Origin: UBA1014 sp964344035
Lineage (GTDB): Bacteria > SAR324 > NAC60-12
Reading direction: 5' to 3'
NCBI GenBank assembly: GCA_964344035.1
Contig: CAYFLK010000019.1
Location: 1 to 55,271 of the forward strand
DNA length: 55,271 bases
This document shows, one piece after another, positions 33,699 to 42,172 of the stretch; the stretch's first letter is position 1; each line of letters opens with the position of its first letter. The notes under the pieces are model-generated. The model saw only the letters and a list, made by a program, of their open reading frames with translations, did not search any database and was not told the origin of the DNA. Made by a program: the position numbers and the translations under genes.

Positions 33699-34751
33699 TC
33701 AGCCGCGATACGGAGGTCCGGCCTTGGACATGGTATCGTTGTAGTCCCGGAAGATCTGCACCACCTTGGCGGCACGGGGACTGGTAGAGGCGATTTCGTC
33801 CCAGAACTTGACGGCCTCTGTTTCAACCGTTTGCCATTCTTCCGCGGCGATGGTGGTGAGCTTGAGCTTGGTGCCCTTGGTCCTCAGGTGAGCCTCTCCG
33901 CCCCAGTACCAGTACTGGCGATAGTAGTGGGAGCTGTCCATGCAGAGCTTGAACAGTTGTTGCAAGTGAGCGGGCACCTCGTTCCATCGTTCGGAGTTGG
34001 CAAAGTAGGAGCCGATCCACGCGCCGGAGATGTTGTTGGTGAGGAAGTAATTTGTCACATCGGCCCAGCCCACGGTGTAATCCTCGGTGATCCCGGACCA
34101 TGCGATGCCGTCGAGTTCACCGGTTTGCACGGCGACTTCGATGTCCTCCCACGGCAGGGTGACGGGTACCACGCCGAAACGCGAAAGGAACTTCCCGGCA
34201 GTGGGGAAGGTAAAGACCCTTAATCCCTTCATATCCGCCAGACTGCGGATGGGCTGCACCGTATTGAAATGGCACGGGTCCCATGCCCCGGCACTCAGCC
34301 AGGTGACGTTCTCCACCTCTCCGTAGGCCTCCTCCCAGATTTCCTTGAGACCATACTGGTTGAACAACACCGGCACATCAAGGCTGTGGCGTGTTCCGAA
34401 CGGGAAGTAGCCGCCGAACACGGAAACGTCAACGGGGGCGGCAATCGAATCGTCGTCACTCTGCACCGCGTCAATCGTACCGCGCTGCATCGCCCGGAAC
34501 AGTTCGCCTGTGGGCACCAACTGGTCGGCGGTGTAGAGATCAATCACCATCTCTCCATTCGCAACCTTGTTGAAAGCCTCAATCGAGGGCTTGATGACGT
34601 GTTCGGCGAGCGCCGGTCCGGCATAGGTCTGCAGCCTCCACTTGATTGCGGTTTTTTTGGCCGCGATCACGTTTGGTGCGCCGGCTGTTGTGGCTGCAGC
34701 TGCTACCGCCGCGCCAGCCCCTGCTTTCTTGATGAAGTTCCTTCTTTTCAT
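33699..34751 (-). CDS. dctP: TRAP transporter periplasmic substrate-binding protein (DctP)
   Basis: 350 residues. The N-terminus KRRNFIKKAGAGAAVAAAATTAGAPNVIAA is a Tat-type signal with cleavage near residue 30. The mature protein follows the DctP7-like pattern: WRLQTYAGPA, LYTADQLVPTGELFRAMQRGTIDAVQS, DMKGLRVFTFPTAGKFLSRFGVVPVTLPWEDIEVAVQTGELDGIAWSG and AWIGSYFANSERWNEVPAHLQQ. The conserved binding Arg is in GLRVF. The ligand cannot be read from sequence; the operon suggests an amine or amine-bearing organic acid. It is the first gene of the operon, divergent from a sigma-54 activator. Confidence 0.93.
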   Translation of the reverse strand: MKRRNFIKKAGAGAAVAAAATTAGAPNVIAAKKTAIKWRLQTYAGPALAEHVIKPSIEAFNKVANGEMVIDLYTADQLVPTGELFRAMQRGTIDAVQSDDDSIAAPVDVSVFGGYFPFGTRHSLDVPVLFNQYGLKEIWEEAYGEVENVTWLSAGAWDPCHFNTVQPIRSLADMKGLRVFTFPTAGKFLSRFGVVPVTLPWEDIEVAVQTGELDGIAWSGITEDYTVGWADVTNYFLTNNISGAWIGSYFANSERWNEVPAHLQQLFKLCMDSSHYYRQYWYWGGEAHLRTKGTKLKLTTIAAEEWQTVETEAVKFWDEIASTSPRAAKVVQIFRDYNDTMSKAGPPYRG

Positions 34752-35155
34752 AACACTCCTCGCATTGGAGATGAATTAATGACCAGGACCACCTCGAACA
34801 GGAGGTCGGGAAGCAAGCTATAATAAGGAAGCTTCATTAAAACACAAGAGAAAAAAAGATAGACTTTTGTTAGCGAATAATTTTATACCCGGTTATTTCT
34901 CAACTACAAATATCCCTGCGATAGTTATTGATTTCACATGACATATTTCTCAAATCATCCGTAATTACCGATAGTGAACTCATTCTGGAAAAACTTTGTC
35001 AAAATAGGATGTTACTTGTTCATCAAATGAATAAATGGAATAACCGGGTTAAGTTGTACGAATTGTGCTGAGAACCAAAATCACATAAGTGAGGTTTGGA
35101 AACACCCTGTGCTTGTGAATTCTACTCAGGTGATTATGCTGGAGACGCCTGATTA
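34752..35155. other. Divergent control region between dctP and the PAS/sigma-54 activator
   Basis: About 400 AT-rich bases with no gene. It should hold promoters for both directions. A sigma-70-like pair for dctP is listed separately. I found no GG-N10-GC sigma-54 element for dctP here. Confidence 0.5.
34821..34848 (-). promoter_or_regulatory. Candidate sigma-70 promoter for the dctPQM operon
   Basis: Minus strand TTGTGT, 16 nt, TATTAT, followed about 70 nt later by the dctP ATG. The spacer contains the palindrome GAAGCTTC. One-nucleotide-short spacing and a weak -35 make it tentative. Confidence 0.35.
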
Positions 35156-36619
35156 TTGAACTTGATTCCCGCTTTTGCCATGGGTACACCCGCCAAGGAA
35201 GCACCCTTTTCGCTTGAAAGTGAATCCGCCATCCGCAGCCAGGCGGCAAGGACGTTGGTGAAATTGTTCGACAGCCTGTATGAAGGTGCGGTTGCAGTCA
35301 ATCGGGATGCACGGATTGTCTGGATGAATGACAAGTACAAGGCGTTGATCGGATGGAACGGCACCGAACGGGTGGAAGGAAGACCTGTGGAAGATGTGCT
35401 TCCACAAAGCAAAATGCGGCGGGTGGTTCAAACCGGAAAAGCGGATCTGCTGGATGTGTTCGACATTGTCGGGCGCAAAATGGTTGTTTCCCGCCTTCCG
35501 CTTTATGATGACGCAGGTGAAGTTTCCGGTGCGCTGGGAGTGATTTTATATGATCGGCTACAGGCGCTGCGTCCGATAGTGACAAAATTCCAGCAGATGC
35601 AGAACGAACTGGATGCTGCACGTAAACAACTGGCTCGGGAACGCAGTGCAAAATACAGCTTCACCCAATTTGTTGGCATCAGCAAAGCCATAAACGAATT
35701 GAAAAAGGCCGCTCGACGAGCAGCACAGCGTGATTCCGGCGTGCTGCTTTTGGGAGAAACAGGTACGGGTAAGGAACTGCTGGCCCATGCAATCCATGCC
35801 GCCGGATCCCGGGCGAAGGGGCCCATGATCCGTGTTAATGCGGCTGCCATTCCGGAAACCCTGCTTGAAGCAGAACTCTTCGGGGTCGCACCGGGCGCCT
35901 TTACCGGTGCGGAAAGAAAAGGACGTCCGGGAAAATTCGAACTTGCCGATGGAGGAACACTATTCCTCGATGAGGTGGGCGACTTGCCCTTGCATTTGCA
36001 GCCCAAACTGCTGCGGGTCCTGGAAGACGGTGAAATCGAACGCTTGGGTTCCAACAGAGTCATCCGGGTAAATGTGCGCATCATCGCCGCCACCAGCCAT
36101 GATCTACAAGGCATGGCTGACCAGGGCCTGTTTCGCACAGACCTGTTCTACCGACTGAATGTGCTCCCTCTGCAGCTGCCTCCTCTGCGCGTTCGGCCCG
36201 AGGACATCGGCATCCTCTGCGAGGTGCTACTGGAACGCTCCGCGGGTGTTTCAGGACAGCCTCAAAGGGAAGTGTCCCCGGAAGCAATGGTTTTGCTGCA
36301 AGAATGTCCTTGGGATGGAAATGTCCGGGAACTCGCCAACGTGCTCGAACAGGCGTCAGCAAAAGACGATGCTTTAGTACTGTCCCCGGAACATTTTAAT
36401 GGGTTGTTGAAAAAAACCTGGGGACGTAAAACTTCTGCCGGGAAATCATCCCTAGACGTTCGCACATTGAAGGAAGCCGTTGCGGAGGCTGAACGCATTG
36501 CGATTGCAAACGCATTGGAGGCAACGGGCGGGGTCAAAGCCAAAGCGGCAAAAATGCTGGGCATCAGCAGAGCGCAATTTTATGAGAAATTGAACAGCCT
36601 GAAGCTAATGTCTGGATAA
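35156..36619 (+). CDS. PAS-domain sigma-54-dependent activator
   Basis: 487 residues: a PAS sensor (~22-130, DSLYEGAVAVNRDARIVWMNDKYKALIGW), a short coiled coil (~140-165, FQQMQNELDAARKQLARE), AAA+ (~180-405) and a Fis-type HTH (KAKAAKMLGISRAQFYEKL). AAA+ motifs are GETGTGKE, VAPGAFTGAE (intact GAFTGA), GTLFLDEVGDLP and RTDLFYRLNVLP. It should open sigma-54 promoters, and one with correct spacing lies at 36830, 211 nt downstream, before livK. The PAS may sense a metabolite or redox change. TTG at 35156 is used as the start; the ATG at 35180 is an alternative, and neither has a strong ribosome binding site. Confidence 0.92.
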   Translation: MNLIPAFAMGTPAKEAPFSLESESAIRSQAARTLVKLFDSLYEGAVAVNRDARIVWMNDKYKALIGWNGTERVEGRPVEDVLPQSKMRRVVQTGKADLLDVFDIVGRKMVVSRLPLYDDAGEVSGALGVILYDRLQALRPIVTKFQQMQNELDAARKQLARERSAKYSFTQFVGISKAINELKKAARRAAQRDSGVLLLGETGTGKELLAHAIHAAGSRAKGPMIRVNAAAIPETLLEAELFGVAPGAFTGAERKGRPGKFELADGGTLFLDEVGDLPLHLQPKLLRVLEDGEIERLGSNRVIRVNVRIIAATSHDLQGMADQGLFRTDLFYRLNVLPLQLPPLRVRPEDIGILCEVLLERSAGVSGQPQREVSPEAMVLLQECPWDGNVRELANVLEQASAKDDALVLSPEHFNGLLKKTWGRKTSAGKSSLDVRTLKEAVAEAERIAIANALEATGGVKAKAAKMLGISRAQFYEKLNSLKLMSG

Positions 36620-36621
36620 CT

Positions 36622-36640
36622 GGACAAAAAATTATTGTCC
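36622..36640. promoter_or_regulatory. Dyad that may be the activator's upstream binding site
   Basis: GGACAA-N7-TTGTCC immediately after the activator gene and about 190 nt upstream of the sigma-54 promoter at 36830, a normal enhancer distance. A second partial dyad TGTC-N10-GACA lies near 36718-36735. No T-run follows, so a terminator is less likely. Confidence 0.4.
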
Positions 36641-36829
36641 GGGTTTCCATACATAATCAATATTATTCATTTATATCAATATTCTATAACAACACAAAAA
36701 CACACTGAGCGTTTACATGTCAGGAATACCAGACAATCAACGGGATGCTGCTTGGCCAACTTCCGGTTAACTTGCTTTGTTGCATAATTTTATCTGTTAT
36801 TTCATACAATTACCTGAATGGCATCGGAT

Positions 36830-36845
36830 TGGCAGGACTATTGCC
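36830..36845 (+). promoter_or_regulatory. Sigma-54 (-24/-12) promoter candidate for the liv operon
   Basis: TGGCAGGACTATTGCC: matches TGGCA at -24 and TTGC at -12 with exactly 10 nt between GG and GC. Predicted transcription start near 36856, about 55 nt before the livK ATG. Confidence 0.68.
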
Positions 36846-36910
36846 GGTCGCCGGGTTGACCGGTGTTGCTGTAAATCGCTTAAGCAACCTTTTTTCAAAG
36901 GAGAATCACG

Positions 36911-38110
36911 ATGCTGAAAACAATGAAGCAAACCATGATCAGCGTGATGGGCATCACGCTTTTGGCAGGCAGTTTGGTTTATGCCGCTGAACCGATTAAA
37001 ATTGCCCTGGTCCACGGCACTTCAGGACACCCCTTCGAGGTGTTTTCGAAACAAACTCAAACCGGCTTCATGCTTGGTTTGGAATATGCGACTGGCGGAT
37101 CAATGGAAGTTATGGGTCGCAAGATCGAGGTGATCCGCAAGGACACCCAGTTCAAACCGGATGTTGCCCGTGCAGTTCTAGCGGAAGCCTACGGTGATGA
37201 CGACGTAGCGCTGGCGGTCGGAGCAACGTCTTCGGGGGTGACCAAAGGTCTGCTTCCTGTCGCGGAAGAATACGAGAAAATACTGCTGATCGAACCGGCC
37301 GTTGCGGATTCTCTTACCGGCACGGATGCGAGTCGATATATTTTCAAAACGTCACGGAATTCATCCATGGATATGCAGGCACAGGCTTTGGCACTGCGTC
37401 CCGACGACAACCTGTATGTGGCCACTATCGCTGAAGATTACGCTTTTGGCAGGGATGGTATCTCCGCTTTCAAGTATGCATTGAAAGGCAAAGGGACCAC
37501 CATTGTGCACGAGGAATACGTTCCACTGAAAACCACGGATTTCACCGCCCCGATAGAACGAATCTTCAACGCCCTCAAAAACCAGCCTGGACGGAGGGTG
37601 CTGCTGATCTACCTGGCAGGATCTCCCGGAGCACTGGGAAAAATAGCCGCCGCACAGCCGGAACGCTACGGGATCGAGATTTCGACCGGTGGCCACATAC
37701 TGCCTGTCCTCCCACAATACAAGGTGGTTCCTGGAATGGAAGGCGCGGTTTACTATTACTTTGAAGCCGCTAAAAATCCAATCAATGACTGGCTGGTAAA
37801 AACTCACAAGTCGCGTTATGAAGGCAACCCACCGGATTTCTTCACGGCGGGAGGGATGTCCGCGGCGATTGCCGTGGTGAAAGCTCTTCAGAAAACAAAA
37901 TCCACACAAACGGACGACCTGATCGCTGCGATGGAAGGCATGTCATTTGACACGCCCAAAGGCATGATGCAATTCCGCACGGAAGACCATCAGGCGTTGC
38001 AGTCCATGTTTCACTTCAAGATTCGCGTCGATCCCAATGTGAAATGGGCCATTCCAGACCTGGTACGGGTAATCAAACCCGCGGAAATGGACATTCCCAT
38101 CAACAAGTGA
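36911..38110 (+). CDS. livK: Branched-chain amino acid type ABC transporter substrate-binding protein
   Basis: 399 residues with a Sec signal peptide (hydrophobic MISVMGITLLAGSLVYA, cleavage after AYA/AAE near residue 26). The mature part is a Leu/Ile/Val-binding-protein-like receptor: KIALVHGTSGHPFEVF, AVGATSSGVTKGLLPVAEEYEKI, TSRNSSMDMQAQALAL, IAEDYAFGRDGISAFKYALKGKG and FFTAGGMSAAIAVVKAL. Members bind amino acids, amides, urea or aromatic compounds, so the ligand is open. AAAGGAGAATC gives a strong ribosome binding site before the ATG. It is the first gene of the liv operon behind a sigma-54-type promoter. Confidence 0.92.
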   Translation: MLKTMKQTMISVMGITLLAGSLVYAAEPIKIALVHGTSGHPFEVFSKQTQTGFMLGLEYATGGSMEVMGRKIEVIRKDTQFKPDVARAVLAEAYGDDDVALAVGATSSGVTKGLLPVAEEYEKILLIEPAVADSLTGTDASRYIFKTSRNSSMDMQAQALALRPDDNLYVATIAEDYAFGRDGISAFKYALKGKGTTIVHEEYVPLKTTDFTAPIERIFNALKNQPGRRVLLIYLAGSPGALGKIAAAQPERYGIEISTGGHILPVLPQYKVVPGMEGAVYYYFEAAKNPINDWLVKTHKSRYEGNPPDFFTAGGMSAAIAVVKALQKTKSTQTDDLIAAMEGMSFDTPKGMMQFRTEDHQALQSMFHFKIRVDPNVKWAIPDLVRVIKPAEMDIPINK

Positions 38111-38113
38111 GCT

Positions 38114-38887
38114 ATGCGTTCAGAACCCCCGGTTTTACAGACCAGCGACCTGACCAAGCGTTTCGGCGGGCATGTCGCTGTCAATAACGTCACCACCTGC
38201 TTCAATCCGGGGGTTCTAACGGCCATTGTCGGGCCAAATGGCGCTGGTAAAACGACATTCTTCAATCTGATTTCCGGGCAGCTTCGGGCCACAACGGGAG
38301 AGGTGATGTTGTTTGGAGATGACATCAGCGATATGCCCGCATCTGAACGGGCCCGCAAGGGAATCGGCCGTGCATTTCAACTGACCAACCTGTTTCCGAA
38401 TCTAAGTGTACAGGAAAACGTGCGGCTGACCATCCAGTCCAGAGAGGGAATAGGATTGAATTTGTTTACCATGGCTCGGAGCCATGCCGGCCTGATTGAA
38501 CAGGCTGAACAATACCTGAACCAGGTTCATCTTGCTGACAAGGCGGATGAGGTGGCTTCAACCCTGTCACACGGTGATCAGCGCAAACTTGAAGTTGCGA
38601 TGCTCCTGGCAATGGAGCCGAGGATTTTCATGTTCGATGAACCCACGGCAGGCATGACCCTGGACGAGGTCCCGGTGATTTTGGAATTGATTGAAGGAAT
38701 CAAAAATAAGCTGGACAAACTGGTGCTTTTGGTCGAACACAAAATGGAAGTCGTGCGCAGCCTGGCGGATCGCATCATGGTTCTACACAATGGTTATCTT
38801 GTGGCGGATGGTGAACCCGCGGAAGTTATGGCGTCTCCCATCGTTCAGGAAGCCTATCTGGGCATGGGAGTCGCTGACCATGTCTGA
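38114..38887 (+). CDS. livG: ABC transporter ATP-binding protein (LivG type)
   Basis: 257 residues. Nucleotide-binding motifs are Walker A GPNGAGKTTFFNLISG, Q-loop LTNLFPNLSVQENV, signature LSHGDQRKLEVAMLLA (LSHGD in place of LSGGQ, usual for LivG), Walker B IFMFDEPTAGM and the switch His in LLVEHKMEVV. It powers import together with LivF. It begins 3 nt after livK ends and overlaps livF by 8 nt. Confidence 0.95.
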   Translation: MRSEPPVLQTSDLTKRFGGHVAVNNVTTCFNPGVLTAIVGPNGAGKTTFFNLISGQLRATTGEVMLFGDDISDMPASERARKGIGRAFQLTNLFPNLSVQENVRLTIQSREGIGLNLFTMARSHAGLIEQAEQYLNQVHLADKADEVASTLSHGDQRKLEVAMLLAMEPRIFMFDEPTAGMTLDEVPVILELIEGIKNKLDKLVLLVEHKMEVVRSLADRIMVLHNGYLVADGEPAEVMASPIVQEAYLGMGVADHV

Positions 38888-39605
38888 TTTACTGCTCCGA
38901 TTGCAAAACATCCACACGCACATTGCGCAGTATCACATCCTCCACGGAATTGATTTTGCGGTTCCGCGGGGAAAACTTACAGTGCTGCTGGGTAGAAACG
39001 GCGCCGGAAAAACCACAACCCTGCGCACAATTATGGGCATGTGGCGCGTCACTCAAGGGGCCATTTTTCTGGATGAAAAAGACATTTCAGGCATTTCAAC
39101 TCCGGAAATTGCACGTGAAGGGATTGCCTATGTTCCGGAAGACAGGGGGATTTTTGCAGGCTTGACGGTACGGGAAAATATGGCTCTTGCAGCCCGCTCA
39201 GGCAGGATTGATGAAAACAGACTGGCAAGGATTTTCACCCTGTTTCCGGCCATGAAAAAATTCTGGAACCTGCCTGCCGGAGCATTGTCCGGAGGACAAA
39301 AACAAATGCTCGCCATCAGCAGGGCGATCGTTGAACCGCAAAAACTGCTGCTGATTGACGAACCCACCAAAGGACTTGCCCCTTCCATTGTCTCTTCGTT
39401 GACCGATACCTTTCTCGAATTGAAACAAGAAACAACCATCCTGCTGGTTGAACAGAATTTTCTGTTTGCCCGTAGTTTAGGAGACTCGGTGGCTGTCCTT
39501 GATGACGGAAGGGTGGTCTTTTCCGGGGCAATGAACGAATTGGCGGATGATGAGCAGAAACAGCAGCAGTTGCTTGGGTTGAGCCTGGTGGAGCAGGCTT
39601 TTTAA
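38880..39605 (+). CDS. livF: ABC transporter ATP-binding protein (LivF type)
   Basis: 241 residues from the ATG at 38880. Motifs are Walker A GRNGAGKTTTLRTIMG, Q-loop region YVPEDRGIFAGLTVRENM (typical LivF E-D-R-x-I-F), signature LSGGQKQMLAISRA, Walker B LLLIDEPTKGLAPSIV and LVEQNFLFA. It pairs with LivG. The 8-nt overlap with livG implies translational coupling. Confidence 0.95.
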   Translation: MSDLLLRLQNIHTHIAQYHILHGIDFAVPRGKLTVLLGRNGAGKTTTLRTIMGMWRVTQGAIFLDEKDISGISTPEIAREGIAYVPEDRGIFAGLTVRENMALAARSGRIDENRLARIFTLFPAMKKFWNLPAGALSGGQKQMLAISRAIVEPQKLLLIDEPTKGLAPSIVSSLTDTFLELKQETTILLVEQNFLFARSLGDSVAVLDDGRVVFSGAMNELADDEQKQQQLLGLSLVEQAF

Positions 39606-39621
39606 AGAAAGGCTGCTCGGG

Positions 39622-40056
39622 ATGTCTTTTTTCTCGCCTGATTATAAAACAAAGCTCCTTATGTTCCTCAAGATATGCTTTTGGGTGGGGGCAATAGCAG
39701 ATTTACTGGCAATGATCCCTTTGCTGCTTCCAGAAGCTGCTAAATTCATGTTCGGTCTGCAAAAAACGGCAGGCGGGAGCGAGTATTTTTATGTTTCCAG
39801 AATTGCTGCATCTTTAGTGCTTGGGTGGGCTTGCTTGTTAGCTTGAGGCAGCTTTAAGCCGGTAGAAAGAAAAGAACTGCTGATATTTACAGTAGTTCCA
39901 GTCCTGGCAGGCTTGTTGATTGCTTCCGTGTTGGCGGTCCATTCCGGGTACATCGAAATGACCCGAATGCTTCCTTTGTGGATTTTTTACGCTTTGATTA
40001 TTCCATTATATTTGACTGCTTATTCTTGTGCTAAACAAATAGAAGTATCCGATTAA
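39622..40056 (+). pseudogene. Small four-helix membrane protein interrupted by an in-frame TGA
   Basis: From the ATG at 39622 the frame reads MSFFSPDYKTKLLMFLKICFWVGAIADLLAM and continues through two hydrophobic segments to SLVLGWACLLA, then meets TGA at 39844-39846. The same frame continues without any other stop: GSFKPVERKELLIFTVVPVLAGLLIASVLAV, further hydrophobic stretches and TAA at 40054. The complete product would be 144 residues with four membrane segments. TGG (Trp) to TGA is the simplest change. It lies inside the liv operon but does not resemble transporter subunits. The family is not recognised; a nonsense mutation, sequencing error or read-through are all possible. Confidence 0.6.
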
Positions 40057-40096
40057 CAATTTCCCAAAACGAATCGGCGTCCAATTACTCAGCAAC

Positions 40097-41113
40097 ATGA
40101 ACAAACAAGATCTTTCACAGCATGTTTCCTGGTGGACGAAGCTGGAACCGAATGCCCCGCTTCTGATTTTTCCGGTGATGGTTTTAGGTGGGCTTCCGCT
40201 CATCGGGGACATGTCATCGTGGCTCACGCTGACTCTGGCGGGGCTGGCGATGGGGATGATGATTTTTCTGATGGCTTCCGGGTTGAGCCTGATTTTTGGA
40301 CTGATGGATGTCCTCAATTTCGGACATGGCGCGTTTGTAACTTTCGGGGCGTACGTCGCCTCATCGGTTTTGATGCGCCTGACCGGGTGGACGAGTGCCG
40401 ACTCGTTCGCACTCAATCTTGCAGCCCTGCTGCTGGCAATTCTAGCAGCGGTCTTAATCGGAGGAATTCTTGGTTTTTTGTTTGAACGGATTATAATTGC
40501 GCCGGTATACGGAGCACATCTGAAGCAAATCCTCATTACCGTAGGCGCGTTGATTGTTGCTGAACAACTTGTTCCCGTGATCTGGGGAGCGCAGCCAATC
40601 ACCGTTTTCAAGCCCGCCACCCTGCAGGGTTCGTTTGTGATGGGAGACGCGGCGTTTGAAAAATTCCGGTTGCTCGCGCTCGTCCTTGGCGTGCTCATAT
40701 ACATGGTGTTGAGTCAATCCCTCAACCGGACAAAAATCGGCCTGCTGGTACGCGCAGGAGTGGAAAACCGTGAGATGGTGGAAGCCTTCGGCTACCGTGT
40801 GAATCGACTGTTCGTCGGGGTTTTTATGTTGGGATCCGCGCTCGCGGCGCTGGGCGGCGTGATGTGGGCCCTTTATAATGAGATGATCACCGCAACACTT
40901 GGCGGGGAAACCCTGATACTCGTCTTCATCGTGGTGATCATCGGTGGACTGGGGTCCATCCGCGGTTCATTCCTTGGCGCGATCCTGGTTGGCTTGACTG
41001 CCAATTATGTGGGTTTTCTTATTCCAAAACTAGCCTTGGGTTCCAACATTTTGCTGATGGTACTGATCCTGTTGTGGCGTCCGTCCGGATTGTTTCCCTC
41101 ATTCAAACAATGA
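40097..41113 (+). CDS. livH: Branched-chain amino acid type ABC permease (LivH)
   Basis: 338 residues with about nine hydrophobic segments. LivH marks are SGLSLIFGLMDVLNFGHGAFVTFGAYVA (including the N-F-(A/G)-H-G element), ERIIIAPVYGAHLKQILITVGALIV and the EAA-like loop VRAGVENREMVEAFGYRVNRLFVGVFMLGSALAALGGVM, then GGLGSIRGSFLGAILVGL. One half of the transmembrane channel. Its stop overlaps the livM start (ATGA). There is an N-terminal extension of about 45 residues with an additional hydrophobic segment. Confidence 0.94.
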   Translation: MNKQDLSQHVSWWTKLEPNAPLLIFPVMVLGGLPLIGDMSSWLTLTLAGLAMGMMIFLMASGLSLIFGLMDVLNFGHGAFVTFGAYVASSVLMRLTGWTSADSFALNLAALLLAILAAVLIGGILGFLFERIIIAPVYGAHLKQILITVGALIVAEQLVPVIWGAQPITVFKPATLQGSFVMGDAAFEKFRLLALVLGVLIYMVLSQSLNRTKIGLLVRAGVENREMVEAFGYRVNRLFVGVFMLGSALAALGGVMWALYNEMITATLGGETLILVFIVVIIGGLGSIRGSFLGAILVGLTANYVGFLIPKLALGSNILLMVLILLWRPSGLFPSFKQ

Positions 41114-42171
41114 AATTTGTTGATCGCGTGGTTTCGGGAAACCGTTTCGAAAGCCGGACCCTTGCTTTTCTTGTTCTGGGGATCCTGGTTTGTCTGGCCC
41201 TGGCGCCGTTTTTGTTTCCTGGAACACGCTCTCTGGCAGTGGCGGCGCGGATCTGTATTTTTATTGTACTTGTGGCCAGTTTCGACATGCTGCTGGGTTT
41301 TACCGGTATCGTCTCGTTTGCGCACACCATGTTTTTCGGGATCGGCGCATACGGTGTGGCGATACCACTGCACCACCTGGGGGGTTCCTGGACAGCCATT
41401 GCAATCGGTACGGCGAGCGGTTTGCTGGTTTCCCTGGTTATCGCCTTGGTAATCGGAATGCTCTCTTTGCGGATCAAGGCGATTTTCTTTGCCATGGTCA
41501 CCCTGGCGGTAGCCAGCTTTGTGATGATTCTCGTTTCACAACTGCACGGTTTCACCGGCGGCGAAGATGGATTGACTTATCGCGTTCCCCGTTTGTTTTC
41601 TCCGGCTTTCAAACTGTATCCCGATAAGGTTCTGGGTGTACGGATCAACGGCCGGATCATCGCCTATTATCTGGTCTTTTTCAGTTCCCTCGGTCTTTTT
41701 CTGATGATGTTGAGGGTGGTCAATTCTCCATTCGGAAGGGTGCTTTTAGCTGTCCGAGAAAACGAATTCAGGGCCGAGGCAATTGGTTATCGTGCCGTAG
41801 TGTACCGCACCATCGCGTTTTGTCTGTCCGCCGCCGCCGCCTCGCTGGCGGGAGTGCTGATGGCGGTTTGGCTCAAGTATACCGGACCGAACAGCACACT
41901 CTCATTCGGCATCATGATCGATATTCTGCTGATGGTCGTCATCGGCGGTATGGCCTCCATGTACGGTGCGGTGATCGGCGCGGTGGTGATGAACCTGGCA
42001 CAGTTTTATTTGCAGGACCTGATGCGGATAGGGGCCGAAGCGTCTAAAGACCTGCCCCTGCTTCCGGATTTGATTCATCCGGACCGCTGGCTGTTGTGGC
42101 TGGGGGTGCTGTTTATTATGTGCGTGTATTTCTTTCCCAGCGGTGTGGTGGGGAAACTTAGAGGAGGATGA
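41110..42171 (+). CDS. livM: Branched-chain amino acid type ABC permease (LivM)
   Basis: 353 residues. LivM marks are DMLLGFTGIVSFAHTMFFGIGAYGVAI, LTYRVPRLF, FGRVLLAVRENEFRAEAIGYRAVVYRTIAFCLSAAAASLAGVL and MVVIGGMASMYGAVIGAVVMN. It forms the second half of the channel with LivH. I use the ATG at 41110, which overlaps the livH stop by 4 nt; an upstream open frame from 41074 has no better support. Confidence 0.94.
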   Translation: MKFVDRVVSGNRFESRTLAFLVLGILVCLALAPFLFPGTRSLAVAARICIFIVLVASFDMLLGFTGIVSFAHTMFFGIGAYGVAIPLHHLGGSWTAIAIGTASGLLVSLVIALVIGMLSLRIKAIFFAMVTLAVASFVMILVSQLHGFTGGEDGLTYRVPRLFSPAFKLYPDKVLGVRINGRIIAYYLVFFSSLGLFLMMLRVVNSPFGRVLLAVRENEFRAEAIGYRAVVYRTIAFCLSAAAASLAGVLMAVWLKYTGPNSTLSFGIMIDILLMVVIGGMASMYGAVIGAVVMNLAQFYLQDLMRIGAEASKDLPLLPDLIHPDRWLLWLGVLFIMCVYFFPSGVVGKLRGG

Positions 42172-42172
42172 T

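Noticed and set aside
39622..40056. General recoding of TGA as Trp in this organism
   Set aside because: Many genes here end with TGA at the expected position (for example rng, livG, livH, fdhD) and use TGG for Trp, so TGA is a normal stop.
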